This document shows, piece by piece, positions 34,192 to 43,415 of a stretch of DNA of 64,000 nucleotides (position 1 is the stretch's first letter; the number at the start of each line of letters is the position of its first letter). A program made the translations under genes and the position numbers. The stretch is from Bacillus sp. V5-8f (GTDB lineage: Bacteria > Bacillota > Bacilli > Bacillales > DSM-1321): the NCBI RefSeq assembly GCF_002863565.1, contig NZ_PGUW01000017.1, positions 1-64,000 on the forward strand, given 5' to 3'. The notes below the pieces were generated by a model. The model was not told the DNA's origin. It saw only the letters and a list, made by a program, of their open reading frames with translations, and did not search any database.

Positions 34192-36137
34192 TATTTAGCA
34201 CCTCGCAATTTTGTTTCAGTTTCTTCAACTTCTTCAACGGAAATGTAATGACCATGATCCTTTTCAAATGAACGGAGGGCCATACATACAAAGATGCCAA
34301 TCGTTGTAAGAATCAAAGGAATCCAAAGGCCGAATACAAATGAGAAGCCCCAAGCGAAGAAGATACAACCCATTATAAACGGAATCCCGCTGCTGTTTGG
34401 CATATGGATCTTTTGATATTTATCTTTAAACAGAACGTGGCCTTTTTTCTTAGAATCCCAATATGCTTCAATTGAGTTAACCTGTGGCACAACCGCAAAG
34501 TTATATTCAGGTACAGGAGTATGGGTAGCCCATTCAAGAGTACGTGCATCCCATGGATCTGAACCGATGTCTCTTGAAGCATAACGAGTGCTGTAGTAAA
34601 TGTTATATACGATTAAAGCAAATCCTACAGCAAGTATTAATGCTCCGATAAATGAAACCATATTTAAAGGACCATAACCACTTGCTTCAGAGTATGTGTA
34701 CATACGTCGTGCCTGGCCGTCTAAACCTGTGAAGAACATTGGCATGAATGCGACTAGTGTACCAACTGCAATTAACCAAGCCGCCCATTTTCCAAGTCTT
34801 TCATTAAGCATAAATCCGAACATCTTCGGCCAATAGTAGGTTAGGCCGGCAAGCATAGCGAATACCACACCAGGAATGATAACCATGTGGAAGTGAGCTA
34901 CTAAGAACATCGTATTATGATATTGATAGTCAGCTGCTGACATTCCAAGCATAACCCCAGTAACCCCGCCGATAGTGAAAAGCGGAATGAAAAGAATTGC
35001 GTATAGCATTGGAGAGGTAATTTCTATTTTCCCTTTCCAAAGCGTAAACAACCAGTTAAAGATCTTGACTCCGGTCGGAACGGCAATCGCCATTGTCGTA
35101 ATCGAGAAGATGCTGTTGGTTAATGCTCCCTGACCCATTGTAAAGAAATGGTGTGCCCATACCATGAATGAGTAGGCAGCTATGATAACCATGGAGTAAA
35201 CCATTGCTTTATAACCATATAGGTTACGGCGTGAAAAAGTAGAAATAATCTCACTGTAAATACCGAATGCCGGTAAAATCAAGATATATACTTCAGGGTG
35301 TCCCCAAACCCAGAACAAGTTCGCCCAAAGCATATCCATACCGCCATTATCTATAGTAAAGAAGTTTGTTCCAAATAGACGGTCCATTGTACCCATCGCT
35401 AGCGCAACTGTTAATACTGGGAAAGCGAAAACGATGATAAGGTTAGCGACAAGTGAAGACCAAGTGAACATTGGCATTTTCATCAAGGTCATCCCAGGTG
35501 CTCTCATCTTAAGAATGGTAGTCATAAAGTTGATACCGGTCATCAATGTACCGATACCGGCGATTTGAAGCGCAATCATATAATAGTTTGTTCCGACTGA
35601 TTCACTAAAATCATTGCCTGCAAGCGGGAAATAAGAAGTCCAACCCGCATCAGGAGAACCGCCGACTACGAATGAGATGTTGAACAACATCGCACCCATG
35701 AAGAATAACCAGAAGCTTAGTGCGTTCAAACGCGGGAATGCTACGTCACGTGCACCTATCTGTAACGGAACCACAAAGTTCATTAAAGCTATGATAAATG
35801 GCATAGCCATGAACAGGATCATTACAACCCCATGAGTCGAAAACACTTCGTTATAGTGCTGTGCATCCAATAGCTTGGATTCAGGAGTAGCGAGCTGCGC
35901 GCGCAGCATGATCGCGTCGACTCCACCACGGAATAACATAAGCAAGGCAGAAATCAGATACATAATACCGATACGTTTATGGTCTACTGTTGTTAACCAT
36001 TCACGCCATAAATAACCCCATTTTTTAAAATAGGTCAAGCCGGCTACTATGGCGACCATTGTCAGAGCAATGGCAACCATGGATGCGTAAATCGCAGGGC
36101 TTGGATGTGGTATGGCGAATCTATCAAAAAAGTCCAT
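34191..36137 (-). CDS. qoxB: Cytochrome aa3 quinol oxidase subunit I
   Basis: About 648 residues, 14-15 membrane helices; the catalytic heme-copper subunit that reduces oxygen to water and pumps protons. Visible marks are the haem/Cu-B block WGHPEVYILILPAFG, the His pair in VWAHHFFTMG, TGVKIFNWLFTLWKG, and the haem ligand region VAHFHMVIIPGVVFA. ATG 36137 is preceded by AAAGGAGTC; the earlier in-frame start at 36197 has no site and would add a leader not found in QoxB. Confidence 0.96.
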   Translation of the reverse strand: MDFFDRFAIPHPSPAIYASMVAIALTMVAIVAGLTYFKKWGYLWREWLTTVDHKRIGIMYLISALLMLFRGGVDAIMLRAQLATPESKLLDAQHYNEVFSTHGVVMILFMAMPFIIALMNFVVPLQIGARDVAFPRLNALSFWLFFMGAMLFNISFVVGGSPDAGWTSYFPLAGNDFSESVGTNYYMIALQIAGIGTLMTGINFMTTILKMRAPGMTLMKMPMFTWSSLVANLIIVFAFPVLTVALAMGTMDRLFGTNFFTIDNGGMDMLWANLFWVWGHPEVYILILPAFGIYSEIISTFSRRNLYGYKAMVYSMVIIAAYSFMVWAHHFFTMGQGALTNSIFSITTMAIAVPTGVKIFNWLFTLWKGKIEITSPMLYAILFIPLFTIGGVTGVMLGMSAADYQYHNTMFLVAHFHMVIIPGVVFAMLAGLTYYWPKMFGFMLNERLGKWAAWLIAVGTLVAFMPMFFTGLDGQARRMYTYSEASGYGPLNMVSFIGALILAVGFALIVYNIYYSTRYASRDIGSDPWDARTLEWATHTPVPEYNFAVVPQVNSIEAYWDSKKKGHVLFKDKYQKIHMPNSSGIPFIMGCIFFAWGFSFVFGLWIPLILTTIGIFVCMALRSFEKDHGHYISVEEVEETETKLRGAK

Positions 36138-36209
36138 ACTTTGCTGACTCCTTTCGGAAATTGTATTTCTAAGCTTGTCTAAACTATCATCTATCAATCT
36201 TCCAAAATG

Positions 36210-37136
36210 TTAGTGATTTTTATGTTCTGAATGTTCATGAGAGTCATGCTCAGCATGCTCGTCATTCTGATGTTCCTCAGATTCATTCGATCCATGGTCA
36301 TGGCCGCCATTTTCACCTGTCGGCGGTGGGCTGAATTCCAGATGAGTGCCTGTATATGTTGATTTCCCAAGGTGGCCTGGCTCTAATAAATCATCGAATT
36401 TTTCTTCAGTAAGAGGTTTAGCAGTAGACTTAACTTCTTCTACCCATTCATCAAATTCAGCCTCAGGCATTGCTTTTACGTCGAAGGTATTTTCAGCAGT
36501 TCCTTTACCACTGAAGTTTGCATTTCGCCCGAAGTATTCCCCTGGAACGTCAGCGGCTAAATGCAATGTAGTCACCATGTTTGCCATCGCGTATTTTTGT
36601 CCTCCAAGCTGCGGAATCCAGAAGCTTGTGATTGGCCCGTAAGAATATAATTTGAATTCAAGAGGGCGGTCAGTTGGAATATATAAGTAGTTCACAGTTT
36701 CGATATCTTCTTCTGGGTAGCTAAAGTGCCATTTCCAGTTAGATGAAGAAGCATAAACGACTAAAGGTTCTTTATCCTCGTATCCTTTTGGTGTTGCCTC
36801 TACTTCATAATTTGATTTAACAGATACATAGGAAAGGAACGCAACGATCAAAATCGGAATCCCAATACAAATTGCTTCAACAAGCTTATTTCCCTCAATG
36901 TGTGGAGGTTCATAATCTTTGCTTTGTTTTGAAGCACGGAACTTTACTAACATATATACTAATAGTGCAAAAACGACAAGGACAATAAACAACATGATCC
37001 AAATCGACAACATGATGTCATCTGCTTGCGTCTGGGCTTGTGGTCCTTTAGGATCCAGCACCATTAAGGGTTCACAACCCGTTAATACGGTGACAATAGT
37101 AAAAAGTACAGTTATTAAAGCCCATTTTAATCTCAT
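36210..37136 (-). CDS. qoxA: Cytochrome aa3 quinol oxidase subunit II
   Basis: 308 residues. A lipoprotein signal with LTGC (Cys21) is followed by two membrane helices (~45-115) and a periplasm-facing cupredoxin domain (NWKWHFSYPEEDIETVNYL, IPTDRPLEFKLYSYGPITSFWIPQLGG). The CuA ligand motif CxxxC is absent, so electrons come from menaquinol rather than cytochrome c. The last ~35 residues are a His/Glu/Asp-rich tail (HDHGSNESEEH, then HSEHKNH) that may bind metal. First gene of the operon; Rex-like operators lie upstream. Confidence 0.95.
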   Translation of the reverse strand: MRLKWALITVLFTIVTVLTGCEPLMVLDPKGPQAQTQADDIMLSIWIMLFIVLVVFALLVYMLVKFRASKQSKDYEPPHIEGNKLVEAICIGIPILIVAFLSYVSVKSNYEVEATPKGYEDKEPLVVYASSSNWKWHFSYPEEDIETVNYLYIPTDRPLEFKLYSYGPITSFWIPQLGGQKYAMANMVTTLHLAADVPGEYFGRNANFSGKGTAENTFDVKAMPEAEFDEWVEEVKSTAKPLTEEKFDDLLEPGHLGKSTYTGTHLEFSPPPTGENGGHDHGSNESEEHQNDEHAEHDSHEHSEHKNH

Positions 37137-37176
37137 AATGTAACCCCTTTCTTAAATAGTGACTACTAAACTACAA

Positions 37177-37247
37177 TGTGAAATATAAATTTTTACTATT
37201 TCACAATTGTATTGTAAATGTTTGTAAATTTGTTAATGCGTTCACAA
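37177..37247 (-). promoter_or_regulatory. Rex-like operator region upstream of qoxA
   Basis: TTGTTAA-N4-TTCACAA (37230-37247) fits the Rex box TTGTGAA-N4-TTCACAA with one mismatch. A second perfect inverted repeat, TGTGAAATA-N11-TATTTCACA (37177-37205), lies nearer the gene. Both use the TGTGAA half-site. Rex is the NADH-sensing repressor of respiratory genes in Firmicutes. No protein evidence is available from the window. Confidence 0.5.
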
Positions 37248-37507
37248 ATCGACATCTTTATATTAGTACCATATAGGAAAAAAAACAAATGAAATTGTAC
37301 TATGTCACAAAACGTTCAATATTAGAGAGGGAAGGGGTGGTAGCGCAGTATAAATGTGGTGAGATTGCTAAAGAGGAGATGATGAGGAAAAGGTAACTTG
37401 CTAACTATTTTATTAAAATAGTGATGGAACCATTTTCTTCTTTTTGCGGGACAAATGCAAATATTGGCGAAATGAAGAAGCAGGTACCTTTGGTTGCCTG
37501 CTTGACT

Positions 37508-37642
37508 TTAATCCGTCCATTGTTTTTGAACCTGTTCGAGGGCCTTTCGGAAAATTTCTTCCTCAGCTGCGTCATGTTTCGCAAGTACATTCGTTTGATA
37601 GCTCTTACCTAAATAATCAACTTTTACAGTTACTTGAACCAT
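37508..37642 (-). CDS. BA3454-type small stress response protein
   Basis: 44 residues: MVQVTVKVDYLGKSYQTN, then AKHDAAEEEIFRKALEQVQKQW. The pattern of a VxVxVxYxGKxYxTNV strand pair followed by an EEEIFxxALEQVxKQW helix matches the small proteins named BA3454 family stress response protein. ATG 37642 follows AGAGGATG. An imperfect hairpin (AAGCAGG/CCTGCTT, 37478-37503) downstream may terminate it. The function is unknown beyond the family name. Confidence 0.7.
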   Translation of the reverse strand: MVQVTVKVDYLGKSYQTNVLAKHDAAEEEIFRKALEQVQKQWTD

Positions 37643-37894
37643 GTTTGTCATCCTCTCAGTTGAAATATGCCTTACGCGTTATTGATACCTTCTATTAGTG
37701 AAATATAAACCTGGGAAAAAGAGGAATATATTTAGTGATAGTGAGTATTCCAGTTTTATGTTCAAAACTCAAATATTTTCATTGCATGATAGGATTGTGA
37801 CTTTCTATTTCTGCAGGAATTTCGCAGGTTTTCTATTACATTCCAATTTAAATTTCATTTTATTCGCCGCTATGTTTGTTTATGGCAAAAGTCG

Positions 37895-37923
37895 TTGACA
37901 GGGTTTGTATTTTTCTCTATAGT
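37895..37923 (+). promoter_or_regulatory. Sigma-A promoter of the queF leader
   Basis: TTGACA (37895-37900) and TATAGT (37918-37923) are 17 bases apart, about 30 bases before the preQ1 aptamer. Confidence 0.8.
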
Positions 37924-37961
37924 GTCTTTGATAAAATGATTTTTATTCCCGTGTACATGGG

Positions 37962-38050
37962 AGAGGTTCATAGCAGCACCCTCTATAAAAAACTATGGCT
38001 TTGATTACGTGTGAATCAACCATATCAGAGGAGATATGGTTATTTGTTTT
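37962..38050 (+). promoter_or_regulatory. preQ1-I riboswitch with terminator
   Basis: AGAGGTTCATAGC, then ACCCTCTATAAAAAACTA (37962-37996), is the compact preQ1 class I pseudoknot aptamer: P1 AGAGG/CCTCT and the A-rich tail. It is followed by a hairpin AACCATATC/GATATGGTT (38018-38041) and a T-rich tract. Bound preQ1 should favour termination before queF. Confidence 0.93.
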
Positions 38051-38115
38051 CGCGGCTGCTTTTTTTATGGAAGTAATCCTCTTTTATGGCACGGTTATTA
38101 TAGGGAGGGTTTATT

Positions 38116-38613
38116 ATGTCTGGCAGGACAGATGAGGAATTACAAGACATTACACTATTAGGAAATCAAGGGACTAAGTATTTATTTGAATATTCACCTG
38201 AGATTCTAGAGTCGTTTGATAATAAACATCCAAACCGTGATTATTTCGTGAAATTCAATTGTCCAGAATTTACGAGCCTTTGTCCAATGACGGGCCAGCC
38301 GGATTTTGCGACGATTTATATTAGTTACATCCCCGGACAAAAGATGGTGGAATCAAAGTCGCTTAAGCTATATTTGTTTAGCTTCCGCAATCACGGCGAC
38401 TTCCATGAAGATTGCGTAAACATCATCATGAACGATTTGATTGAATTGATGGATCCAAAATTTATTGAAGTATGGGGGAAATTTACCCCAAGGGGCGGAA
38501 TTTCCATAGACCCATATACGAATTACGGAAAGCCAGGAACCAAATATGAACAAATGGCTGAGCATCGAATGATGAATCACGATATGTATCCTGAAAAAAT
38601 CGATAACCGTTAA
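38116..38613 (+). CDS. queF: NADPH-dependent 7-cyano-7-deazaguanine reductase
   Basis: 165 residues; reduces preQ0 to preQ1 in queuosine biosynthesis. Catalytic Cys56 and Asp63 are in [13 protein letters not shown], and the QueF signature [20 protein letters not shown] follows. This is the short unimodular form found in Bacillus. It is the only queuosine gene here and is controlled by the preQ1 riboswitch directly upstream, so product feedback is expected. GGGAGGG precedes the ATG. Confidence 0.97.
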   Translation: MSGRTDEELQDITLLGNQGTKYLFEYSPEILESFDNKHPNRDYFVKFNCPEFTSLCPMTGQPDFATIYISYIPGQKMVESKSLKLYLFSFRNHGDFHEDCVNIIMNDLIELMDPKFIEVWGKFTPRGGISIDPYTNYGKPGTKYEQMAEHRMMNHDMYPEKIDNR

Positions 38614-38711
38614 TCATCCAAACATGCCGAAGAAGGAAAAAGTCAGCAAAATATGTTTAGATTGCTCTAAATATGGCACTCTAAGAGTGAGATTATCTTA
38701 GGAGGTGCTGT

Positions 38712-38855
38712 ATGAGGGACGAAAAGAGCAAGATTCAATATGATGCCCAGGGAAATGTGATTCCTGCCTTCGCAAAAGGAAAGGAAGCAGAGCTCGATTC
38801 CAAACGCGGGATACAGGACGAGAAAAATCCTGATGATTTTGACATCTACGAATAA
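38712..38855 (+). CDS. Small hypothetical protein, 47 residues
   Basis: MRDEKSKIQYDAQGNVIPA, then FAKGKEAELDSKRGIQD, ending DDFDIYE. It is highly charged, soluble and probably disordered. The ATG lies 6 bases after AGGAGGTG, and a hairpin plus T run follows the stop, so the transcription and translation signals support a real gene. No family recognised. It sits between queF and a spore-protein-like gene. Confidence 0.7.
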   Translation: MRDEKSKIQYDAQGNVIPAFAKGKEAELDSKRGIQDEKNPDDFDIYE

Positions 38856-38868
38856 GGAAGATTGGCAA

Positions 38869-38896
38869 GGAAGGCTGGTGCGGCCTTTCTTTTTTT
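38869..38896 (+). terminator. Terminator of the 47-residue gene
   Basis: GGAAGGC/GGCCTTTC stem followed by TTTTTTT. Confidence 0.75.
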
Positions 38897-38971
38897 ATTT
38901 TCTAATGGGTATTTTTAACGGAGATACATGTGAAAGGTTGCGGGTAAATTAAAGGCCTGGAGGTGGTTGCA

Positions 38972-39208
38972 ATGGCAGGGACCAATCAAACTCAGACCAG
39001 CACCAACGCAAAAGGAGCGAGGGAACTCCAAAGGAACCAGGCTTGTATCAACCAGTCTGTGGAGAACTCTGATTACGCTCCAGGAATGAATGCGGCCGCA
39101 ACCTGTGACAATCAGGCGGAGGCAGCACAGAACCAAGCTGGATCTTCAGGTCGTTTTGGAGACGAATTTCCGAGCGTTGATAACCAAGTCAATAAAAAGT
39201 TAACATAA
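38972..39208 (+). CDS. Small Asn/Gln/Ala-rich protein, possibly gamma-type SASP-like
   Basis: 78 residues with little hydrophobic content: MAGTNQTQTSTNAKGAREL, two Cys, then a C-terminal block SSGRFGDEFPSVDNQVNKK. That block resembles the gamma-type SASP unit GQFGTEFASETNAQQVRKQ and keeps the acidic residue plus F at the GPR site. It is otherwise unlike classical SspE, so the assignment is tentative. GGAGG lies 8 bases before ATG 38972, and the in-frame GTG 38963 overlaps the site. Confidence 0.65.
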   Translation: MAGTNQTQTSTNAKGARELQRNQACINQSVENSDYAPGMNAAATCDNQAEAAQNQAGSSGRFGDEFPSVDNQVNKKLT

Positions 39209-39238
39209 ACAAGGTACCCACTTGGGTGCCTTGTTTTA
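39207..39238 (+). terminator. Terminator after the 78-residue gene
   Basis: AAACAAGGTACCCA pairs with TGGGTGCCTTGTTT and is followed by TTA; stem of about 13 bp. Confidence 0.85.
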
Positions 39239-39314
39239 TTGATTTTCACTGTTGGAATGTATCAATAGTGAAACATTTTATATCCTTTATTGCTGACTCC
39301 GCCAGAGAATGATG

Positions 39315-39343
39315 AAAAGAGTAACCATAAAGGCTACTCTTTT
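39315..39343 (-). terminator. Terminator overlapping the 3' end of the minus-strand small gene
   Basis: AAAAGAGTA/TACTCTTTT stem; the left half on the minus strand includes the last codons and stop of the gene at 39334. Confidence 0.75.
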
Positions 39344-39525
39344 ATAAAAACACGGAAGTTTTCACGATTGACTGCCAGCTGTTCCTGGGTCATTCCAACA
39401 TGATTCAAGAATGAATCGGCATCCATTCCTAACTGGAAGCTATCCAATTCATGGTTATTTAACATGAAATCTCTATGGAAGGTATTCCCCTCGATAGGCC
39501 TTAGCACACCATCTTCTCTAGGCAT
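39334..39525 (-). CDS. Small hypothetical protein, 63 residues
   Basis: MPREDGVLRPIEGNTFHRD, then LDSFQLGMDADSFLNHVGM, then TQEQLAVNRENFRVFIKE. Acidic, probably soluble, no cysteine. AGGAGGTGAG lies 5 bases before the ATG, and the gene ends in its own terminator. No family recognised; the size and isolated monocistronic setting resemble sporulation or stress small proteins of Bacillaceae, which is only an impression. Confidence 0.75.
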   Translation of the reverse strand: MPREDGVLRPIEGNTFHRDFMLNNHELDSFQLGMDADSFLNHVGMTQEQLAVNRENFRVFIKE

Positions 39526-39539
39526 GGTTACTCACCTCC

Positions 39540-40171
39540 TACATATATGGTGTGGAGTAGATAAAACTATCATGACAGGGAGTAACAGGAAATGGTGAAA
39601 TGGAATGAAATGATACATTGTCCCATCTTACAGGATGATAAAACTTTAGTTATGGAAGAGACTTATCGAACTTGACATTTGTTGCAATATAAATCAAAAG
39701 AACAAGGTCTAATATCGCTATGAAAACAAGAGAGATAATTTTCTGTTCTTTTCTGTTTCTATCAAAACAATTTGCGCGGATTACAGTAATTTCATTATAA
39801 AGCTTTTTATGTAGATAAAACGATGGGACATCAACAAATTTCTATAGGTCTGTTGTTGTTGTCGGAGTAGAAGATTGTGCAAAAAAATGAAGGAACATGT
39901 GGAAATGTAAATTATCTAAAAATTCTGCTCGTGGTGATAAATAGTTTCCTTTTATTTCCATAAAAAAACCCCCAATAAATTTGGTATGGTAAAATATAAT
40001 GGGTTTTTATACAAAGTAAATATAATAAATACTTTTAAAAGAAATTTAAGTCCTCCGTGCGAATACATTTGTTTTTATATCGTGGAATTTTTAACTTGAT
40101 TGTTTGGTGAAAAAGAGTAAAATAAAAGACAGTGATTTTACTGATAATTTTAAAAATTAGGGGATGTAAGC
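39540..40171. other. Gene-free stretch upstream of aspartokinase
   Basis: 632 bases, AT-rich, with no gene I can support and no lysine riboswitch, T-box or other known leader motif, although these often control aspartokinase genes. An imperfect AAAAAACCC/GGGTTTTT pairing lies at 39962-40007. Confidence 0.6.
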
Positions 40172-41536
40172 ATGAAGGTTGTAAAATTTGGCGGTTCTTC
40201 GCTGGCGTCAGGTATGCAGGTTAGAAAGGTGCTTGATATTGTTACGGCAGACCCGCAAAGAAAGGTAGTCGTGGTATCGGCTCCAGGAAAACGGTATGCT
40301 GATGATGTTAAAGTAACCGATTTATTGATAGAATGTGCCAACCAGCATTTGCAGTCCGGTGAAGCACCGGAACTTGAGGATGCGATTGTAAATAGATATG
40401 GAAGCATCGCTAAAGAATTACATTTGCCTGAAACCATTGTGGAACAAATAAGGGAGGATCTCCTCACTCTTCTACGTGGTGATAAAAGCAACCCTGACAG
40501 ATTTATGGATGCCGTTAAGGCTAGCGGCGAAGATAATAATGCCAAATTGGTGGCTGCTTACTTCCAAAGCGAAGGCTTGGATGCCGTTTATGTGAATCCT
40601 AAGGATGCGGGATTAGTTGTTAGTAACGAAGGAGGTTATGTCCAAATTCTTCCTGAATCCTATGATAATCTGTATAAATTACGGGATGAGCCTGCAATAG
40701 TGGTTTTCCCAGGTTTTTTTGGATATAACAAGGCTGGCGAGATTGTGACTTTCTCAAGGAGCGGATCCGATATAACTGGGTCAATCCTGGCCAATGGCGT
40801 AAAAGCGGATTTATATGAAAATTTCACGGATGTTGATGCCGTATACTCTGTGAATCCGAATGTGGTGGAGAATCCAAAAGAGGTCAGGGAGCTTACATAT
40901 CGGGAAATGAGGGAGCTTTCATATGCCGGTTTCTCGGTGTTTCATGACGAGGCGTTGATTCCTGCTTTTCGGGCGGGTATCCCTGTGAATATCAAGAATA
41001 CGAACAATCCATCTGCAGAAGGCACCAAAATCGTGAATAAGCGGGATAATACGAACGGACCTGTCATTGGTATTGCGAGTGATAATGGATTTTGCAGTAT
41101 TTATGTGAGCAAATATCTAATGAACAGGGAGATCGGATTCGGGCGAAGGCTGCTGCATATCTTAGAGGAAAACGGAGTCTCCTATGAACATATCCCTTCA
41201 GGAATTGACGATATCTCGATCGTATTACGCCAGGGACAGCTAGACCAAAACCTTGAGGACAAAATTGTTTCCCGCATATACGAGGAACTGCAAGCTGATG
41301 AGGTAAAAGTGCAGCATGACCTATCTCTGATCATGATCGTTGGGGAAGGCATGAGGCAAAACGTAGGAACAACGGCGAGGGCTTCCAAGGCACTGGCAGG
41401 GGCGCAGGTGAATATTGAAATGATCAACCAAGGCTCCTCAGAAGTGAGCATGATGTTCGGGGTGAAAAATAAGGATGAAGCAACAGCGGTCCGGGCATTA
41501 TATGAAGAATTTTTCGCCGCGGTCCCGGCTACATGA
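40172..41536 (+). CDS. Aspartate kinase, class III type (ThrD/YclM-like)
   Basis: 454 residues; phosphorylates aspartate at the head of the Lys/Thr/Met pathway. The kinase domain starts MKVVKFGGSSLA and includes VVVSAPGKRYADD and the block FSRSGSDITGSILANG. Two ACT domains occupy ~310-450 (GFCSIYVSKYLMNREIGF, then LSLIMIVGEGMRQNVGT). The size and N-terminus match B. subtilis YclM (aspartokinase III) rather than the two-subunit LysC or DapG forms. AGGGGATG precedes the ATG. Monocistronic with terminator. Confidence 0.95.
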   Translation: MKVVKFGGSSLASGMQVRKVLDIVTADPQRKVVVVSAPGKRYADDVKVTDLLIECANQHLQSGEAPELEDAIVNRYGSIAKELHLPETIVEQIREDLLTLLRGDKSNPDRFMDAVKASGEDNNAKLVAAYFQSEGLDAVYVNPKDAGLVVSNEGGYVQILPESYDNLYKLRDEPAIVVFPGFFGYNKAGEIVTFSRSGSDITGSILANGVKADLYENFTDVDAVYSVNPNVVENPKEVRELTYREMRELSYAGFSVFHDEALIPAFRAGIPVNIKNTNNPSAEGTKIVNKRDNTNGPVIGIASDNGFCSIYVSKYLMNREIGFGRRLLHILEENGVSYEHIPSGIDDISIVLRQGQLDQNLEDKIVSRIYEELQADEVKVQHDLSLIMIVGEGMRQNVGTTARASKALAGAQVNIEMINQGSSEVSMMFGVKNKDEATAVRALYEEFFAAVPAT

Positions 41537-41549
41537 TGACATAACTTCT

Positions 41550-41580
41550 AACCCATTACATTATATGTAATGGGTTTTTT
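41550..41580 (+). terminator. Terminator of the aspartokinase gene
   Basis: An 11-bp perfect stem AACCCATTACA/TGTAATGGGTT, followed by a T run. Confidence 0.92.
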
Positions 41581-41683
41581 ATGGCAGGAAATTGGCTTAT
41601 TAAAAGAAATAAATATAAGATTGTATACTAAGAGGTATGTTTCCAAAAAAGAGGAAAGCTTGTAATAAGGGAAGGGAAATCTG

Positions 41684-43414
41684 GTGAAAGATATGAGAAA
41701 ACTTGCTTTTTTTCTAAAGCCCTATAAGCTCCCTATTGCCGTCGCGCTTTTTTTGATGCTCTTTGAATTGGCAGTCGAGCTCATCCAACCGCTTTTAATG
41801 GCGAAAATCATAGATGAAGGGGTATTGCAGAAAGATCTGCGGGTGGTGTATCTGTGGGGAAGTATCCTCGTAGGTGTGTCTATCCTCGCTTTTATCGGCG
41901 GTATTGTTAACTCCTATGCTGCGGCCCACGTCAGTCAAGGTTTCGGATTTGATATGAGGAAGAGCTTATTTCATAAAGTCCAATCCTATTCATTCACGAA
42001 TCTTGATAAATTTCCCGCATCATCCCTGATTACCAGACTGACAGGAGATGTCACCATTCTTCAAAATACAGTGTTTATGGGCCTGAGAATTATGATGCGA
42101 GCCCCTCTGCTCGTCATTGGCGGGACAGTTATGGCTTTGTTGGTAAATGCGAAATTAGCATTCATTCTGCTGATTACAATCCCTATCCTGGTTTATTTCC
42201 TTTTCTGGATTATGGGCAGGGCCGGGCGGCTATTTAGGGAGGTCCAGTCAAGGTTGGACACCGTGAACGGCATCATGCGGGAAAATTTAAATGGAATGCG
42301 CCTTATCAAGGCATTTATCAGACAAGACTTTGAAAATACAAGGTTCCGGCATGCTACTGAACGGTTAAAGGAAAAAACCGAGGCTTCTTTAAGATTAATA
42401 GAAACGACACTACCCATCTTATTGTTCGTTTTAAATATAGGTGTTATCGTGATCCTTTGGTTTGGAAGCCAACAGATCATCTCGGGGGATGCGCAGGTCG
42501 GGGAAGTTGTTGCGATAGTCAATTATGTAACGAGAATTACCGCATCATTCTCTGTTTTTTCCTGGCTTATTATGGCCATGTCAAGGGCTGGGGCTTCAGC
42601 TCAGCGCTTAAACGAGGTATTTTCTACAAACATCGATTTACTAGATTTGGAGGATGGGGATGAATCTTGTGAAATAAAGGTTGGAAGCGTAGAATTTTGC
42701 CAAGTTTCGTTTCAATATCCAGCCGCTGCAACACATGTTTTGCAGAACATATCGTTTGTGGTGAAGCCAGGCGAAACGGTGGCTATTCTAGGAGGTACAG
42801 GTTCAGGGAAAACGTCCCTTTTCCAATTGATTCCCCGTCTGTATGATCCTGATGGGGGAAAGGTTCTTATTGATGGCACAGATGTCAAAAAGTTTAAGCT
42901 TGATACATTAAGAAAACAGATTGGTGTTGTCCCGCAGGAGGCGCATCTCTTCACCGGTTCGATACGGGAAAATATTGCCTGGGGAAAAGAAGAGGCAACA
43001 GATGAAGAAATTTTAACAGCTGCCAAGGATGCACAAATCCATGGCACAATAGAAACACTCCCGAAGCGATATGAAACAATGGTTGGACAAAAGGGCGTTA
43101 ATCTATCAGGCGGCCAAAAACAGCGGTTATCCATCGCAAGGGCCCTGGTCAGGAGACCAAAGATTCTTCTTCTGGACGACAGTACCAGTGCACTGGATGC
43201 CAATACGGAATCCCGTCTTCTTGAGGCATTGGAAAAGTATCAGTGCACTACTTTTATTATCACTCAGAAAATTATTACAGCCAAAAGTGCGGATTTGGTT
43301 TTGCTCCTCGATAATGGTGTTCTTATAGCACAGGGCAGTCATGAAGAGTTGCTTAGAAGCGAGCCGCTTTATAAAAGTATTTTTGAATCACAGTATAGAG
43401 AGGAGGCCCTTTAA
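41684..43414 (+). CDS. Heterodimeric ABC exporter, YfiB-like half
   Basis: 576 residues: six membrane helices (~15-300), then an ATPase domain. Walker A is GGTGSGKTS and the signature is a perfect [10 protein letters not shown]. Walker B is ILLLDDSTSALD with Asp in place of the catalytic Glu, and the H-loop reads IITQK with Gln in place of His. This half therefore carries the degenerate catalytic site typical of heterodimeric exporters. GTG 41684 follows GGGAAGGG. The stop is one base from the ATG of the partner. Drug or lipid export is likely; substrate unknown. Confidence 0.93.
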   Translation: MKDMRKLAFFLKPYKLPIAVALFLMLFELAVELIQPLLMAKIIDEGVLQKDLRVVYLWGSILVGVSILAFIGGIVNSYAAAHVSQGFGFDMRKSLFHKVQSYSFTNLDKFPASSLITRLTGDVTILQNTVFMGLRIMMRAPLLVIGGTVMALLVNAKLAFILLITIPILVYFLFWIMGRAGRLFREVQSRLDTVNGIMRENLNGMRLIKAFIRQDFENTRFRHATERLKEKTEASLRLIETTLPILLFVLNIGVIVILWFGSQQIISGDAQVGEVVAIVNYVTRITASFSVFSWLIMAMSRAGASAQRLNEVFSTNIDLLDLEDGDESCEIKVGSVEFCQVSFQYPAAATHVLQNISFVVKPGETVAILGGTGSGKTSLFQLIPRLYDPDGGKVLIDGTDVKKFKLDTLRKQIGVVPQEAHLFTGSIRENIAWGKEEATDEEILTAAKDAQIHGTIETLPKRYETMVGQKGVNLSGGQKQRLSIARALVRRPKILLLDDSTSALDANTESRLLEALEKYQCTTFIITQKIITAKSADLVLLLDNGVLIAQGSHEELLRSEPLYKSIFESQYREEAL

Positions 43415-43415
43415 T

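Noticed and set aside
39540-40171. Search for a lysine riboswitch or T-box upstream of aspartokinase
   Set aside because: None of the conserved core sequences was found, so no leader is claimed.
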